A stretch of 64,000 nt of DNA from Dichetophora obliterata (taxonomy: Eukaryota > Arthropoda > Insecta > Diptera > Sciomyzidae), in NCBI GenBank assembly GCA_963920525.1, contig OY986436.1, positions 177,355,361 through 177,419,360 of the forward strand, written 5' to 3'. Of this stretch, positions 1 to 10,789 are shown piece by piece. Position 1 is the stretch's first letter; each line of letters opens with the position of its first letter. The notes under the pieces are model-generated. The model was not told the origin of the DNA and did not search any database. It was given only the letters and a program-made list of their open reading frames with translations. The position numbers and the translations under genes were made by a program.

Positions 1-1376
1 TAAATTCTGCGTTACAATGTGTATGATATCGGCTACTTTGAATGGGTCCAGCTGTCCTTTCATTGGCTTATCGCAATCTAAAAAGGCTGGTGAAGGTTTC
101 CCTGTCAGCGTGTGGAAAGCTAATGTTTCGCGATCGAAGACTTCCATAAGTATTTTGCGAGTTACAGCAGCTCCTGATAGAGACCAGTTGATGTTCTGTA
201 GCGCAGCCTTTGCCACTTTAGTACCATTCGGGCCAATGGTCAGCAGATCATATTTGTCACAAGGCATGGTTTTAAAGTCAATTGTTTTGAATGCCTCAAG
301 CTTTGTGGAAGTGGTACGCTTAAGAGGCGTTGAAGAGGTGTGCAACTTGAATTTTTTAAACTTGTGATATGGTTGATGGTATGTTGATGGTGATGAAGTG
401 CATGAAGAAGAAGAAGAAGAAGAACAAATTGCTGTCGACGATGCTACTGGAGATACAGGAGACTGTATTTCTACTAAATCGCAGTTGTTTTCTTCAAATT
501 CTGTCTTAATTATTGGAATATACTTTGGTTCGGTTTCATCTGATCTATATTGCTCAGTTAGTTTATCTTCTTTTACTCGATTGATTATTTTCTCTTGCTT
601 ATGCTTAAGTTTAAGAAGCTTCTTTTTACTTTGTTTCAGTCGTTTAACTTTGCCCTTTATTGATATCAGTTCTTTAAGCTTTTGCTCAATTTCAAAAATT
701 GCATTCAATTTCTCTGTGTCCCAAATCTCGAGCTTTCTAATTCTCATCTCATTAAAGGAATCGTTTTTATTATTCACTAAAGAGTCCATATTGAATCCTT
801 GTTGTCTGGCACCACAGCTAAGAAACATTGTTTGCAATTCGTTTTTATCCGATTCTGACTCGTTGTACGTTTCTTTCTCCTCTTCATTTTCATATTCTTC
901 TGAGTTAATATCCTGACATATATTTATTTCTGTTGAGCTTGTTGGAGTAAGTCTTTCTATTACGGAATCTATTTCCTCTATTCTCTCTGGATCCAGTTTA
1001 ACAACAGTTTTCTTTACTTGAACTTTACTTTCTTCTTCATCTTCTAGTATTTCCTCTTTTATTTTTCTCCCCGAAATTTCTGTCGTTTTTGAAATTGGTG
1101 CTTTAACACTTGGTTCCTCTATTGTAGAATTTGTGGTTGTTTCAACAACTTCTTTCGCCACCGATTGATTTTGAAAAAAAATGGTTGCTGGTGAAGTTCG
1201 GTCAATACCACTATCATCATCTTCTACATGATCCAATGCCTGTGGAGTCACTGGATATACTGGAACCAACTTTAAAGCCTGACATAGACGCATCTGCCGT
1301 CGGCTCTGTGAATAAAGAAAATGTTTCTTAAATTTTTCAGAAAAAATATTTCACACTTGAAACTTACCATTTTCAT
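1..1376 (-). CDS. insv: BEN-domain transcription regulator, insensitive-like; two exons, C-terminus beyond left edge
   Basis: Reading the minus strand, a short coding exon (1376-1368, ATG AAA ATG) ends at a GTAAGT donor; a 62-bp intron (1367-1306) ends in a pyrimidine-rich TTCACAG acceptor; exon 2 (1305-1) stays open for 435 codons to the window edge. The protein begins with a segment containing VYPVTPQALDHVEDDDSGID, then an acidic region, a Lys/Glu/Leu-rich probable coiled coil (about residues 198-258), a Ser run (about 298-305), and from about residue 355 a BEN domain with IGPNGTKV, TRKILMEVFDRETLA, LTGKPSPAF and QLDPFKVADII. BEN domains bind DNA; in Drosophila the single-BEN proteins Insensitive, Elba1 and Elba2 act as nuclear repressors or insulator factors, Insensitive being linked to Notch-pathway repression. 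A coiled coil plus one C-terminal BEN fits this group. The choice of insv over Elba1/Elba2 is inference (about 0.6). The tiny first exon is predicted from splice signals only. Confidence 0.86.
1306..1367 (-). other. 62-bp intron of the BEN-domain gene
   Basis: Donor GTAAGT and acceptor TTTCTTTATTCACAG flank 62 bp. Without the intron, the exon 2 reading frame has no upstream ATG before a stop; splicing adds Met-Lys-Met in phase. The size is typical of short fly introns. Confidence 0.75.
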
Positions 1377-1413
1377 GCTTGTATTAATATGTGCGCCCAT
1401 ATTTCAAAAGTTA

Positions 1414-1421
1414 CTTTTATA
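1414..1421 (-). promoter_or_regulatory. TATA-like box upstream of the BEN gene
   Basis: On the minus strand TATAAAAG lies 38 nt before the predicted start codon. That leaves only about 10-15 nt of leader, so it may be fortuitous in AT-rich DNA, or the real start may lie further upstream. Confidence 0.22.
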
Positions 1422-2507
1422 GATACTATTTTTGCAATAAGGACCTAAACCGTTGAGCAGATTTGTTGCGATGTCTTTTAATCAACTTTGAATGCTGCAG
1501 CGATTAGCCTGCGTGGTGCTTAAGTAGCTCTTTTGTCGACTAGAACAAAATTGAAACAGGTAGCTAGTAGTTACTAACTAGAAAAAACAATAATGATTTT
1601 GCGAACTATTAGTATTAAAGTTATTACCTGTGTTCACTCAAATTTCGAGAATGGTAACTATTTGGAGTTTTATGGCTTTTGCATTTACTACAGCAATAAA
1701 AATGAAATTTAAAGAAGTTAAAACACTCAATTACAATAACAAATCTGCAGTGATCGAGTCAATAGAATCGAAAGCTAATGAGAATGTGTGAAATAAGTGT
1801 TACTGAAGATGAGTACTAATGGGAAGTGTTTTTTTTTAATTTGTAATATAGTATCATAACCCTTGTTGATGGTGATGAAGTGCATTCAGAAAAAAAATCT
1901 TGCGCCTTTGCCCATAAATTTAAACATTAGATGGAAAATTTGTTCAGGTCAGACAAAATTTAACATTGGCATTGAATATATTTTTTCTGGAAGACAATTC
2001 AAAATGTAGCAGCTACATGAATTCATAACACCTTTATTCTGAAACTAATGAGGTGGATTTGTTAAAAGCTTTCAATGGATTTCAAAGAGTTTTCTTGTTA
2101 AAAATATATTATTTCGGAACTAATAGCTCAATTCAGAAATTCAAATTTAGTTTTTTGTTTTAATTTTTTTTTTTTGTGATTCTTATGCCGAATCAAAGGT
2201 AACAAGAACAAGCTTTAAAAATAACCCCCAATAAATTAACAAACAAAATTGAAATAATTTTCCGCACAAATAATACAGTTACAAAAAAAAAAAATTTCAA
2301 AACAGACAAACCGGTGAGTATTTTGTAAAATTTACTGGTTTTTTTGGTATAAACACATTTTGCAACTTTACTAGACGTCGAAAGTTCGAGCTGACAATGC
2401 AAAGCAACCGTAGAAAGGAGATTCCTGAGCACCGTATGCGGGCTTAAAGCATTAAGGCTTGGAATGACTTTGACCCAGCTTCTATTATTGATCGATTGTG
2501 TTGTGCG
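1422..2507. other. Intergenic AT-rich stretch upstream of the BEN gene
   Basis: No coding signal is seen on either strand. The one notable item is an exact 22-nt copy (1864-1885) of part of the BEN gene's own coding sequence (382-403). The left part should hold the gene's regulatory DNA. Confidence 0.5.
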
Positions 2508-3331
2508 CAGGGCTCGCAAACAAACTCTAAAGAAAAGTATTTTTCTGTTCTGTTTGTTTCTTCTGAAGATCACAACAAGTATTTTGGTTTGTTTAGTTTT
2601 TTCTCTCCGATTCAAAAAGTAGCACAAACCGAAGCAAGTAAAGATGAGAGAGAAAAGTAAAATGAAATGTTTCTTTTTTCGAATAGAAAAAACTTCCTCT
2701 GACTGTTATGCTTTTGAATCGCGAGCACAAAAACAATCAAAGTAAAGTATCTTTAGCGATCTCTTGTTGGTTGCTGGAAGCACCAAAATCCAAAGAGAGA
2801 CCAGCAATGTTTGTTCGTTTCGTTATTGATGCGACTTTTTTTTTTGTGTTGAAAAAATTATTGCGTTGGAATTTTTCTTTGTTTTGTTTGCTTTTATTGA
2901 ATTTGTTCAATATTTGAATTGAATAATTTGAATTTCAAACAATAGGAGTATTTAAAAATGAACAAATTAATAATATTATAAATAATGTGCACTTTTTGAT
3001 AGTTATTTCTCTGAAACCGAAGCAAGCTGAAAAAATACTGCTTAAAACATGACGAAATTCTTTTGTCGAACTTCCGTAGTAAACGAACACAACATTTGTT
3101 ACTTGTTGTGGTTGCGATCGTGACAACAAAATCTAAATAACGAAATACTTGTTGTTTTCGTAGAACACAAAACAATAGTTTTCATTCTCTCTTAATTTTC
3201 TGTTCGCTTTTTTGGTACGCATTTCTGTTTGTAGCAAAGATCCAAACCTAAGCAGATAGTGAAACTGTTTGCTTTCGCAGATTTAGCAGATGTAGAGTTA
3301 GTTTTTTCGTACAGTTTATTTGCAACCCCTG
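2508..3331. mobile_element. Non-autonomous hAT-like element, CAGGG family copy 1
   Basis: Ends are imperfect inverted repeats: CAGGGCTCGCAAACAAACT at the left and, read from the right, CAGGGGTTGCAAATAAACT. A perfect 8-bp target duplication GTTGTGCG flanks it (2500-2507 and 3332-3339), the hAT signature. The 824-bp interior has no transposase; its short ORFs are chance. A second, longer copy lies at 19802-23905, with near-identical end segments. Confidence 0.87.
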
Positions 3332-4651
3332 GTTGTGCGTGTTATTAAAAGTTTGAACACAAATGATAGAGAACTGGACCTACAAGTCTTATGCTGACTC
3401 CGAACGGCTAATGTTCTCAAGAAACTTTACATGGCAATTTTTACTCTCTGAGTCTTAGCATTGTCTGCAGAGAGGTGGCGGCCGAACAGAAATATTAGGC
3501 GTGTTTTTTTCGTTCTGGTTAAACCAAATAGGTTCTAAATAACATGCAGAACACTAACAAAAACTATATTTTTTTCGCTACGGCTCTATAGATGTCGCTA
3601 TTGATTTAGTTTGTGGCAGCACTCGCAAGTAAGAGTTTGGTTTACAACCCTTCTTAGTCACCGAATGCTGACAAAAGTAACATCTGTGCTGTTAGTCATA
3701 TCATCATCGACAATGCCCCAAGCGGTCAGAAGTAGTAATGGTATTGTTTTGCAATCAGCCGTTTGGTCATATCATTTGGCGACAATGCCCCAAACGGTCT
3801 AAAGCAAAACTTACAAAGCTTTAACTAATGCGATCTATTCGTTCACTGGTTAAACCAGAACGAGTAAAACGCAGCTATTAATTCAATTAAAAAACATTCT
3901 GTCTTAGCTGGGGTTTGAACCGCGGTCCTTTAGCTTACAGGCCGCGCACTCTACCAGTAGGCTACGGCAAAATAATAGCAAAGTCATAAACCGCAACACT
4001 ATGATCAATATTTTATGGCATTGAATATTTGTTCAGTAAATCTAAAGTAGTAGTAGATGCATTGATCACAAATTAATTTCTGATCTTCTACAAAAAATAA
4101 TTGCTCTAAACGAAAAAATACTGATCTTAGGTAAACTTTCGAATTCTAGACATTTTATATTTTGATTTTGTTTTAATGTCACTGACGAGTTTATTTACAG
4201 TAGTTATCTTTATTTAACCTTTGATAGAGCAATCTTATAAAAACGATTTAATCCAATTCCCAAGATATTAGTGGCATTCAATGAACGCCGTATTGGCGAA
4301 GTAAACAGCGTATGTTCGGTAAGCTTACAGCAGCGTAGTTTGCAATAACAAAATTGTTAAGAATAAAACATGTGCGGCTTACGGCACAAAAACGTGGTAT
4401 ACACAGTACAATGCGTATTATGCGACCGTGGTTTAATGTTGTTTTTGACAAGAACTGCTACAATTAAATTAAACAATTTAAATCATTAAAAATGCACTTA
4501 CCCTTAATGGATCTACAATTTCTTAAAAGTATATTTTCCCACAGGTAATTTTAAAATTATTTGTTATTACAATTTTTTTACTTTTCAATTATAATAATCA
4601 CTTAGCTTTAAAGGAACTTTTCGTAAAAGTGTACATAAATTTAGATTTTTA
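3332..4651. other. Intergenic stretch with SINE-like fragment and short repeats
   Basis: No gene seen. It holds a tRNA-like fragment (3880-3972), a twice-repeated segment around CAATGCCCCAA (3711-3800), and inverted copies of a CGTTCTGGTTAAACC-like word near 3512 and 3841 that could be ends of a small element (no target duplication resolved). Positions 4260-4450 resemble 41935-42090, within the element at 40900, with words such as TTCAATGAACGCCGTATT. Confidence 0.45.
3880..3972 (-). repeat. tRNA-related SINE head, copy 1
   Basis: On the minus strand TAGCCTACTGG resembles a pol III A box and GGTTCAAACCC matches the B box. It continues into CAGCTAAGACAGAA and a T run. The arms do not pair as a real tRNA acceptor stem, so it is read as a SINE. 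A relative with the same CAGCTAAGACAGAA tail lies at 18001-18090. Confidence 0.6.
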
Positions 4652-4930
4652 TCTAATATATAAACATCCCGTGTCAAGGTGTTTGTGGTCGCACTCCTCC
4701 AAAACGGCTTAACCGATTTTAATGCAAATATTTTGTATATTTAGTAGGGTATGAGAATAGGTTGTAAAGAATTTTTTAAAATTTTTTATTGACCTACGGC
4801 AATTAAGTGTCATTTTACTATGTGATCTTATTGTTTTAAAGTGTAGAAAATCGGTTCTAAGGCTATTAAAAAAAATGAAGACAACTGACAATATAAATCA
4901 ACTAAGATTCTTTAAAGAAAGGTTAGTTTT
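4652..4930 (+). mobile_element. Helitron-like 5' end
   Basis: Begins TCTAATATATAAACATCCC after an A and continues with CAAAACGGCTTAACCGATTTT, a layout common at 5' ends of insect Helitrons (initial TC, 'clauses' around CGGCT..ACCGATT). No 3' hairpin/CTRR end was identified, so the right limit is arbitrary. Confidence 0.45.
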
Positions 4931-5511
4931 TATATGAAGTAAAAAAATTAGCCTCTAATTTTAATGATTCAAAAACATAAGAATCAAAAATCGATTTCTG
5001 CGAAATTTCTCTTTAAAACTGTTTGTCTAATCGTCTAATTGAATATTAATAAATAATGTTCTAGCCTTCTCGTTACCTTCCTGGCATATGTTTTCTTTAT
5101 AGCACAGGTAGAATAACACTTACAGCATTCGCATGGGAAAAACCCACGCCAATAGTCAAGCGTGCAATTTGCAATGCATAAATTTTTGGTTCCTATGCTG
5201 GTTTCAATTGAATACACTTTAAAAATTAGAGGACTTGAGAGGAATAAAATGGAAGGTCACCCCTAGTTTGCCATATGACACAAATGTAAAGAAGTACTTA
5301 CACTGTTAATAAAAAAATGATTTAACGAATTATGTTGAACTATACATTACTATGTTTATATTTTTTTTTTCATATTTTTATTTATTTATTTCTGAATATC
5401 CCAACATTAAAAGGGGTTAGCCTTTATATATTTCAAATATTAGTCACAATTAATAAGAAAGCATTTAATGATTTATAACACAAAAATTAATAATATGACA
5501 TAAAATATAAA

Positions 5512-6290
5512 TCTATATATATATTGTATAAAACAAAGTCGGGTTTGTTACACCATTTATAACTCAAGAACGGCTGGACCGATTTTAATGATCTTTTATT
5601 TCTTGGATTTGTGTTCATCCCGAATAGCAGAATAACTATTAAAATATCGGAAAAACTCAGGGGGTGTGGCACCTCCCATACAATTCAAATTTATTATATC
5701 GAATAGCTTTGGAATTCAATGCCGTATAATAATGAAATTCAGTTTGGAGTTGCCACTTGGTGATATCCTTCTACTGGAAAACTGGGATGGGCTTTGGAAA
5801 AGGGGGTGTGGCTCCACCCATACACTTTAAATATTTGATATCAAATAGCTTTGGAACTAAATGTCGTATAACAACGAAATTCATAATGGAATTACTATTG
5901 GGTGATATCCTTAGACTAGAAAACTGAGACGGTCATTGAAAAATTGTCAGTGTGGCTCCGCCCATACAAGGCAAATTTTTGATATCGAATAACTTTGCAA
6001 ATAAATATCATATAACAATTAAAATCAGTATGGAGTTACTTATTGGTCAGGCATTTATACTGGAAAACTGGAACGGGCATTGGAAACTTGGCATGGCTTC
6101 GCGCACACAAGCTAAATTCAATTAAATATACTTTACTGCGAAAACTAACTATTTTCTGGCATTTAATAATCAAAATCAAATCTTCTAAACGAATAAAAAT
6201 TTCTTCATTTTTAATTTTAAAACCGCAACTTTTGCAACTGAAAGAGATGTTTTTCTTCATTTTGACTGTGTTGCATTTTTCCTAAAATAA
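5512..6290 (+). mobile_element. Second Helitron-like segment with internal tandem repeats
   Basis: Starts TCTATATATATATTGTATAA and continues ACTCAAGAACGGCTGGACCG, typical of insect Helitron 5' ends. It is followed by a ~142-bp tandem array. No helicase is encoded here; the 3' end is unresolved. Confidence 0.5.
5660..6150 (+). repeat. Tandem array, ~142-bp unit, about 3.5 copies
   Basis: The phrase GTGTGGCTCCRCCCATACA recurs at about 5665, 5806, 5950 and (decayed) 6090. Each copy is followed by TTGATATCGAATAGCTTTGG, a CGTATAACAA-type word, GGTGATATCCTT and TACTGGAAAACTGG. Copies differ by 10-20%, so the array is old. Confidence 0.75.
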
Positions 6291-6548
6291 AAAAAAAAAA
6301 ATTAAAAAAAATAAAGAAAAATCATTTGTTCCGCTCATTGTGGGAATCTTCCCACTACCTCATGGCTTTAAAACTGATGGTTGAGCCGACAGAGCTATCG
6401 AAAGTACATTTATTTAAGTTGAAATGTACTAAAATAATTTCTTAATAGAATTTGCTATAAAATTAAATGACAAAAGTGAAATGACAATGACAGCAGTGTA
6501 CTATATTTTTCTTAGACACAAACCAATCGTGTTTTTCATACGCACATA

Positions 6549-6797
6549 TCAGTGGTCACAAGGAATAACGACTAAACTCAAAGTATCGTAAAAAACGATA
6601 TTTTATTTGCACGAACTACGACCCATTTTTTTGAAATATATGAACCGTTACAAACAAAATGTGTGCAGATATAAGTGATGATCAACTCTGGGTAAAAAAT
6701 GGATTTCTGCATACTTCCAAAAATTGGCAATAAAGTAAATTCTATATCGCTTTTTTACGATATTTTGAGTTTAGTCATTATTCCTTGTGACCACAGA
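6549..6797. mobile_element. 249-bp MITE with ~50-bp inverted ends and TA target site
   Basis: Left end TCAGTGGTCACAAGGAATAA, right end its complement with one change (TCTGTGGTC...). The arms continue through GACTAAACTCAAA and TATCGTAAAAAA for about 50 bp. TA flanks both sides (6547-6548, 6798-6799), as for Tc1/mariner-type MITEs. No ORF. Confidence 0.8.
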
Positions 6798-7086
6798 TAT
6801 ATTAATAAAAATGATTTTCTGTAAAATAAAAACAAGAACCTCTCAGAATATTTCGGTGCCGCTGCCTGTCAGTAATAAGTTGTAAGTCGCGAAAGTGTAC
6901 ATTTTTTTGTTTCATGTTATCTTCTGAAGGAATAAAACCTAAACATTAAAATGTTACGTTTTTTCCCCCGAGTAACACCGCGTATATCAGCCAGTTTTCA
7001 CTAAAAAATAAAAAATAAAAATATAGAACTAAATTTGCAAAATTTAAAAGAGTAAAAAAAAGAAAGAGAAAAAAAAAATAAAATGT

Positions 7087-8560
7087 TTAGTGTTTAAACA
7101 GTTGTGCTTTAAATTGCATTGCGTTGCTTATGATCTGTAAGTTATATGGCAATTGATTCCAAAGCCATATTGAATTGACAAAGAATTGGCGTTCTGACAA
7201 AAGCATCGAGTGTTTCAGCCGAATTAAGATAGTACTGCGATTGGATCGAGTAAATTTTAGTTTTGCGTATAGCTGAAACGCTTCTTTAGTAAAAATTAAT
7301 ATGTGAAGCATTAAAAGAGTTCGAAAATCCAACAATCTGTTAAAAAGCATTGAATATATTTGAACAGCAAACCTAGATACGTGATCGGAACGTCGCAATA
7401 CGTATACATTAAGGTGTATCCTTTTGTTCAGGCGTAAAAAACACTTTTTCGAAACTCATGTTCTGGGAGCTGGATTCAAGTAGATCTTAAATCCAAAAGG
7501 ATATCGAAATCGGTGGAGCCGTCATCCAGCGGTTTTGATTTTAAAAAATCACCTTTTCGCCAAAAATCACCGGTTTTTTCGCCGTAAGTTTTTATCAATC
7601 TAAAATTACTACCCAAAAAATGGGTGCAAATGAAAGGCAGTTTGGACCCCAAGGTTGTAAATAGGAAGATGGACAGATTCAAGAAATTGTTTAGTGCAAC
7701 AGTGTTCAGAATGCGGTCAACATTTTGGGTATTTTTCACTAAAATCGCTATAAATTTGCCATTTTTCAGAAAATTTGGAAAAACTAAGTATCGTTCAAAA
7801 AGTCTTGGTGTAATCTATTGATATTTAAAAAAAAAAATAAAAAAATCAAAACAGTGGAATTTTTTTTTTAACTTTCTTGGAAAGTATTTTTGAAAGGGTA
7901 TTTTTCACAAAAATCAATAAATCCACAAATTTTCAGTAAATTTTAGAAAATTTACTATTTTTAAAATGGTGTTGCTTTGAAGAGGCTTCACCTTTCGTGG
8001 TGAACAATCAAAAATTAACATATTTATAGCAAATGAACAGCAAATTTATAGCGATTTTAGTGAAAAGTACCCAAAATGTTGACCGAATTCTGAACACTGT
8101 TGCACTAAAAAATTTCTTGAATCTAAAAATCTTCCTATTCACAACTTTAGTGTCCCAGATACCTTTAATTTGCACCCATGTTTTATGTAGTTATTTTAGA
8201 TTGACCAAAAGTTACGGCGAAAAAAACGGTGATTTTTGGCGAAAAAGTGATTTTTTTTTAAATCAAAACCGCTGGATGACGGTTCCACCGATTTCGATAT
8301 CCAGCTCCCAGAATATGAGTGTTGAAAAAAAATTTTTTTTTATCCACCTTAATAAACATACATACCGTATGTTATTAAAGGCTTCATTTAGCCTTTGTTT
8401 ACTCATCGAGTAGCAGTTTGAAAAAATTTCGCACCCGTATAGTAAGGTAAGAATGAGCTATGTTTTCACCAGCATTAATCTGATGTTGAAAGGGGTAAAG
8501 AATTGGGTGAACCAAAGTGCACGGAGCATACCATAGACCTTGCCGACAGTATCACCTTAT
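7087..8560 (-). pseudogene. LINE (non-LTR) reverse transcriptase C-terminal fragment, interrupted
   Basis: Minus-strand peptides at both sides of an inserted element read as one retrotransposon tail: upstream GKVYGMLRALWFTQFFTPFN, TLLYGCEIFSNCYSMS and KQRLNEAFNNIRYV (8540-8353, with one internal stop), then LRRSDHVSRFAVQIYSMLF, ...TRSNRSTILI... and FFVNSIWLWNQLPYNLQ (7398-7087). The WNxLP motif and its spacing are characteristic of the C-terminus of fly LINE ORF2. A 936-bp TTAA-flanked element (7413-8348) splits it. 5'-truncated and dead. Confidence 0.78.
7413..8348. mobile_element. TTAA-flanked foldback element inside the LINE
   Basis: Flanked by TTAA at 7409-7412 and 8349-8352; ends GGTG...CACC. 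Long inverted arms (about 7440-7760 and 8036-8335) share CCCAAAATGTTGACC and TTCTGAACACTGTTGCACTA-type words at about 80-85% identity. Removing it plus one TTAA restores the LINE peptide order. TTAA duplication suggests piggyBac- or Kolobok-type mobilisation; no transposase present. Confidence 0.78.
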
Positions 8561-10789
8561 TAACTTTTATGAATTTTTATAAAACAGCACAGGTCTGCAT
8601 TGGTGATTGATTTAAATAGATTATGAGGTGCTGATTACGAGAAAAATATTTAAAATTCTTTAAAAAGCATCATTTTTTTCAAAAATTACCTAGGCCTACC
8701 TAGTTATTAATTATTATTTTATTTAAATCGTTTCTTATTAAACAAAAACATACTAAATGGTTGCATTACAGATTAATGAATAAGTTCTCATAAATAATTA
8801 TATACATACATACAACTTAATGAACTAAGTGACATACCATTATTATCAAAAAAATTTAGATTTTTGATTCATTTGCTAAAGACCTTATTTCGAGTAATCC
8901 TAATTTTTTTTATAGTAATCAACTTAAATCATTAGAAGAAGGTAAATGAAGGTTGATGATTTATTTTTGTATAAATAGCAGCATTATCATTGTTTTTACA
9001 AAATCAGTACTTCCGTGCAATTCGTAACGCTTAAGCTTAGTATGCTGCAGAAGCAAAAATAATCTTTCTTAAGAAATGCATTGCGTTTTTGACAGCGAAA
9101 GGGAAGCGACATTTTTTTTCGTTGGTTAGTACGCTGTTGAACCGAAAAATTTGTTCATTGCAGCCAAGTTTACAACCATGATTGGAAAGTTAAAATGTCA
9201 AAATTTCACTTTTATAATGGCAATAAGTACGCTTCACTGTCAGTCGTCGATTCTGTACATTTGAAGGAATGCTGCGACCACTCGAAAAATATGTTAGATA
9301 AATGATTTAATGGAAATTTTTTAGTTTCGAGTAATAAATAATTCAAAATTGTTTAAAAACTTTTTGAATTATTAACTTCTTAAAGTTTTCAATTCCGAAT
9401 TATTCCCGGGTATTAAGATTTTCAATCCTGATAATCCCGGGATCGAGAAAAGCTTCCGGGATTGGACTCCCTATAGTAGACGTACGAAAAAAGCAAAAAA
9501 TTCTTACAAAACCATGTCGCAACAATCTATCGGTTTTTGAAATTTTCATGCCAGCAAATCAACAGAACGAACCGTAAAAAGCTTTGTTTCAAAAAAGTAA
9601 ATACAATTCGCACATTTGGGCAGGGATCTTATTTGGAGCATTTGGATCGAATTCGTGCGATATATTTGATACGAGATTGTATTTTATCCTCCCTCAATTC
9701 TCTTGTGCATCAATGTAGTGTTGGCTGTTCCAGCCTTCTGTATAGATACTACCATGGGCAGTGTGCAAGGGAGATGCAATGCAAAGCTTTGCAATAGTCT
9801 CCCTGCGAGCGTGTTTCCTAGCAGTTTTGAAATGTGCAAATCTAAAGCAAATCTTCACCGACACTACTCCATTTATTCACCTTCCAACTAACTATCACTT
9901 ATCTTTTGAATCAACACAATGCTAATACTTATAAGAGGCATCCCCTGCTGAGCGTTGCTTCGATTTAAAAAAATAATAATAAAAAAAAGTATATGAAACA
10001 TTTTTAACTTATTTTGATGGAAATTTCATCTTAACTCTTTGTGTGGTCGTATAACAGAACTGTAACAAACCGAATAAGTTCCTAGTTAAACACTTCATGG
10101 TCAATTTACACCAAATAAATAATTTTTGCATAACAGTCACAAATTAAGGAATATGATTCCCCTAAGACAGAAAGGGGAAAATATCTGGAGTTTTTGTAAT
10201 AATCATCAAAAAATTATGTGCACAGAAAACAAAAAATTGAACAGAATAAATACAAAATCTTATGATATGATCAATACTGAGAAAAGTGTTCCAAAAATTA
10301 AAACTTAATTGAATTAGCTAAAATTGTTCTCAATTTAAAAAAAAAAATGCAAATTTTTAGCCCAAAGCGTGTTCAGAAATTTTGTTGTCACTCGGTTTTT
10401 TTTAATGAAATCCAAACAAATTAAACAATACATTTTCAATTTGGTTTTTTATATTAAAATTGCCATCTTTATCTATTTAAATGATATTTTTTGAAAAATA
10501 AGCACTTAACCTTTAAGGGATTAATAAGTTGGAAATTAACTTTAAAGTTGAAAGATTATACTACCTGAAAGAAGAAAAACGAAAAAAATTATAAAATATT
10601 TCAACAATTAAAGTTAATTAATTCGACATTTTGGAGTATACACAACTTCAATTTCAGTAAAAAAATATACGTTATACATTATTTATATGCGTTTGAATTT
10701 ATGCGATGAAATTAATTTTTCTTTAGTGTGACATGCGACCAAATATTTCTATGATATTTTTTCATTTCAAAATTTTTCATTTTATTAAA
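8561..10789. other. Intergenic stretch with no gene seen
   Basis: AT-rich, with short chance ORFs only. 9395-9475 holds a TCCCGGGAT-rich fragment ending TTGGACTCCCTA that matches, in inverse orientation, the fragment at 19305-19400. 9700-9900 is somewhat GC-richer without a recognisable product. Confidence 0.4.

Noticed and set aside
17..916. Plus-strand ORFs over the first kilobase
   Set aside because: They are antisense shadows of the minus-strand BEN-domain gene, whose frame is continuous and carries recognisable motifs.
2193..2627. 144-codon minus-strand ORF as a gene
   Set aside because: It straddles the left border of a hAT-like element, so it is a chance frame across a junction.
3901..3970. 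Possible true tRNA gene on the minus strand
   Set aside because: Good A- and B-box words, but no 7-bp acceptor stem and no proper anticodon stem; better explained as a SINE head.
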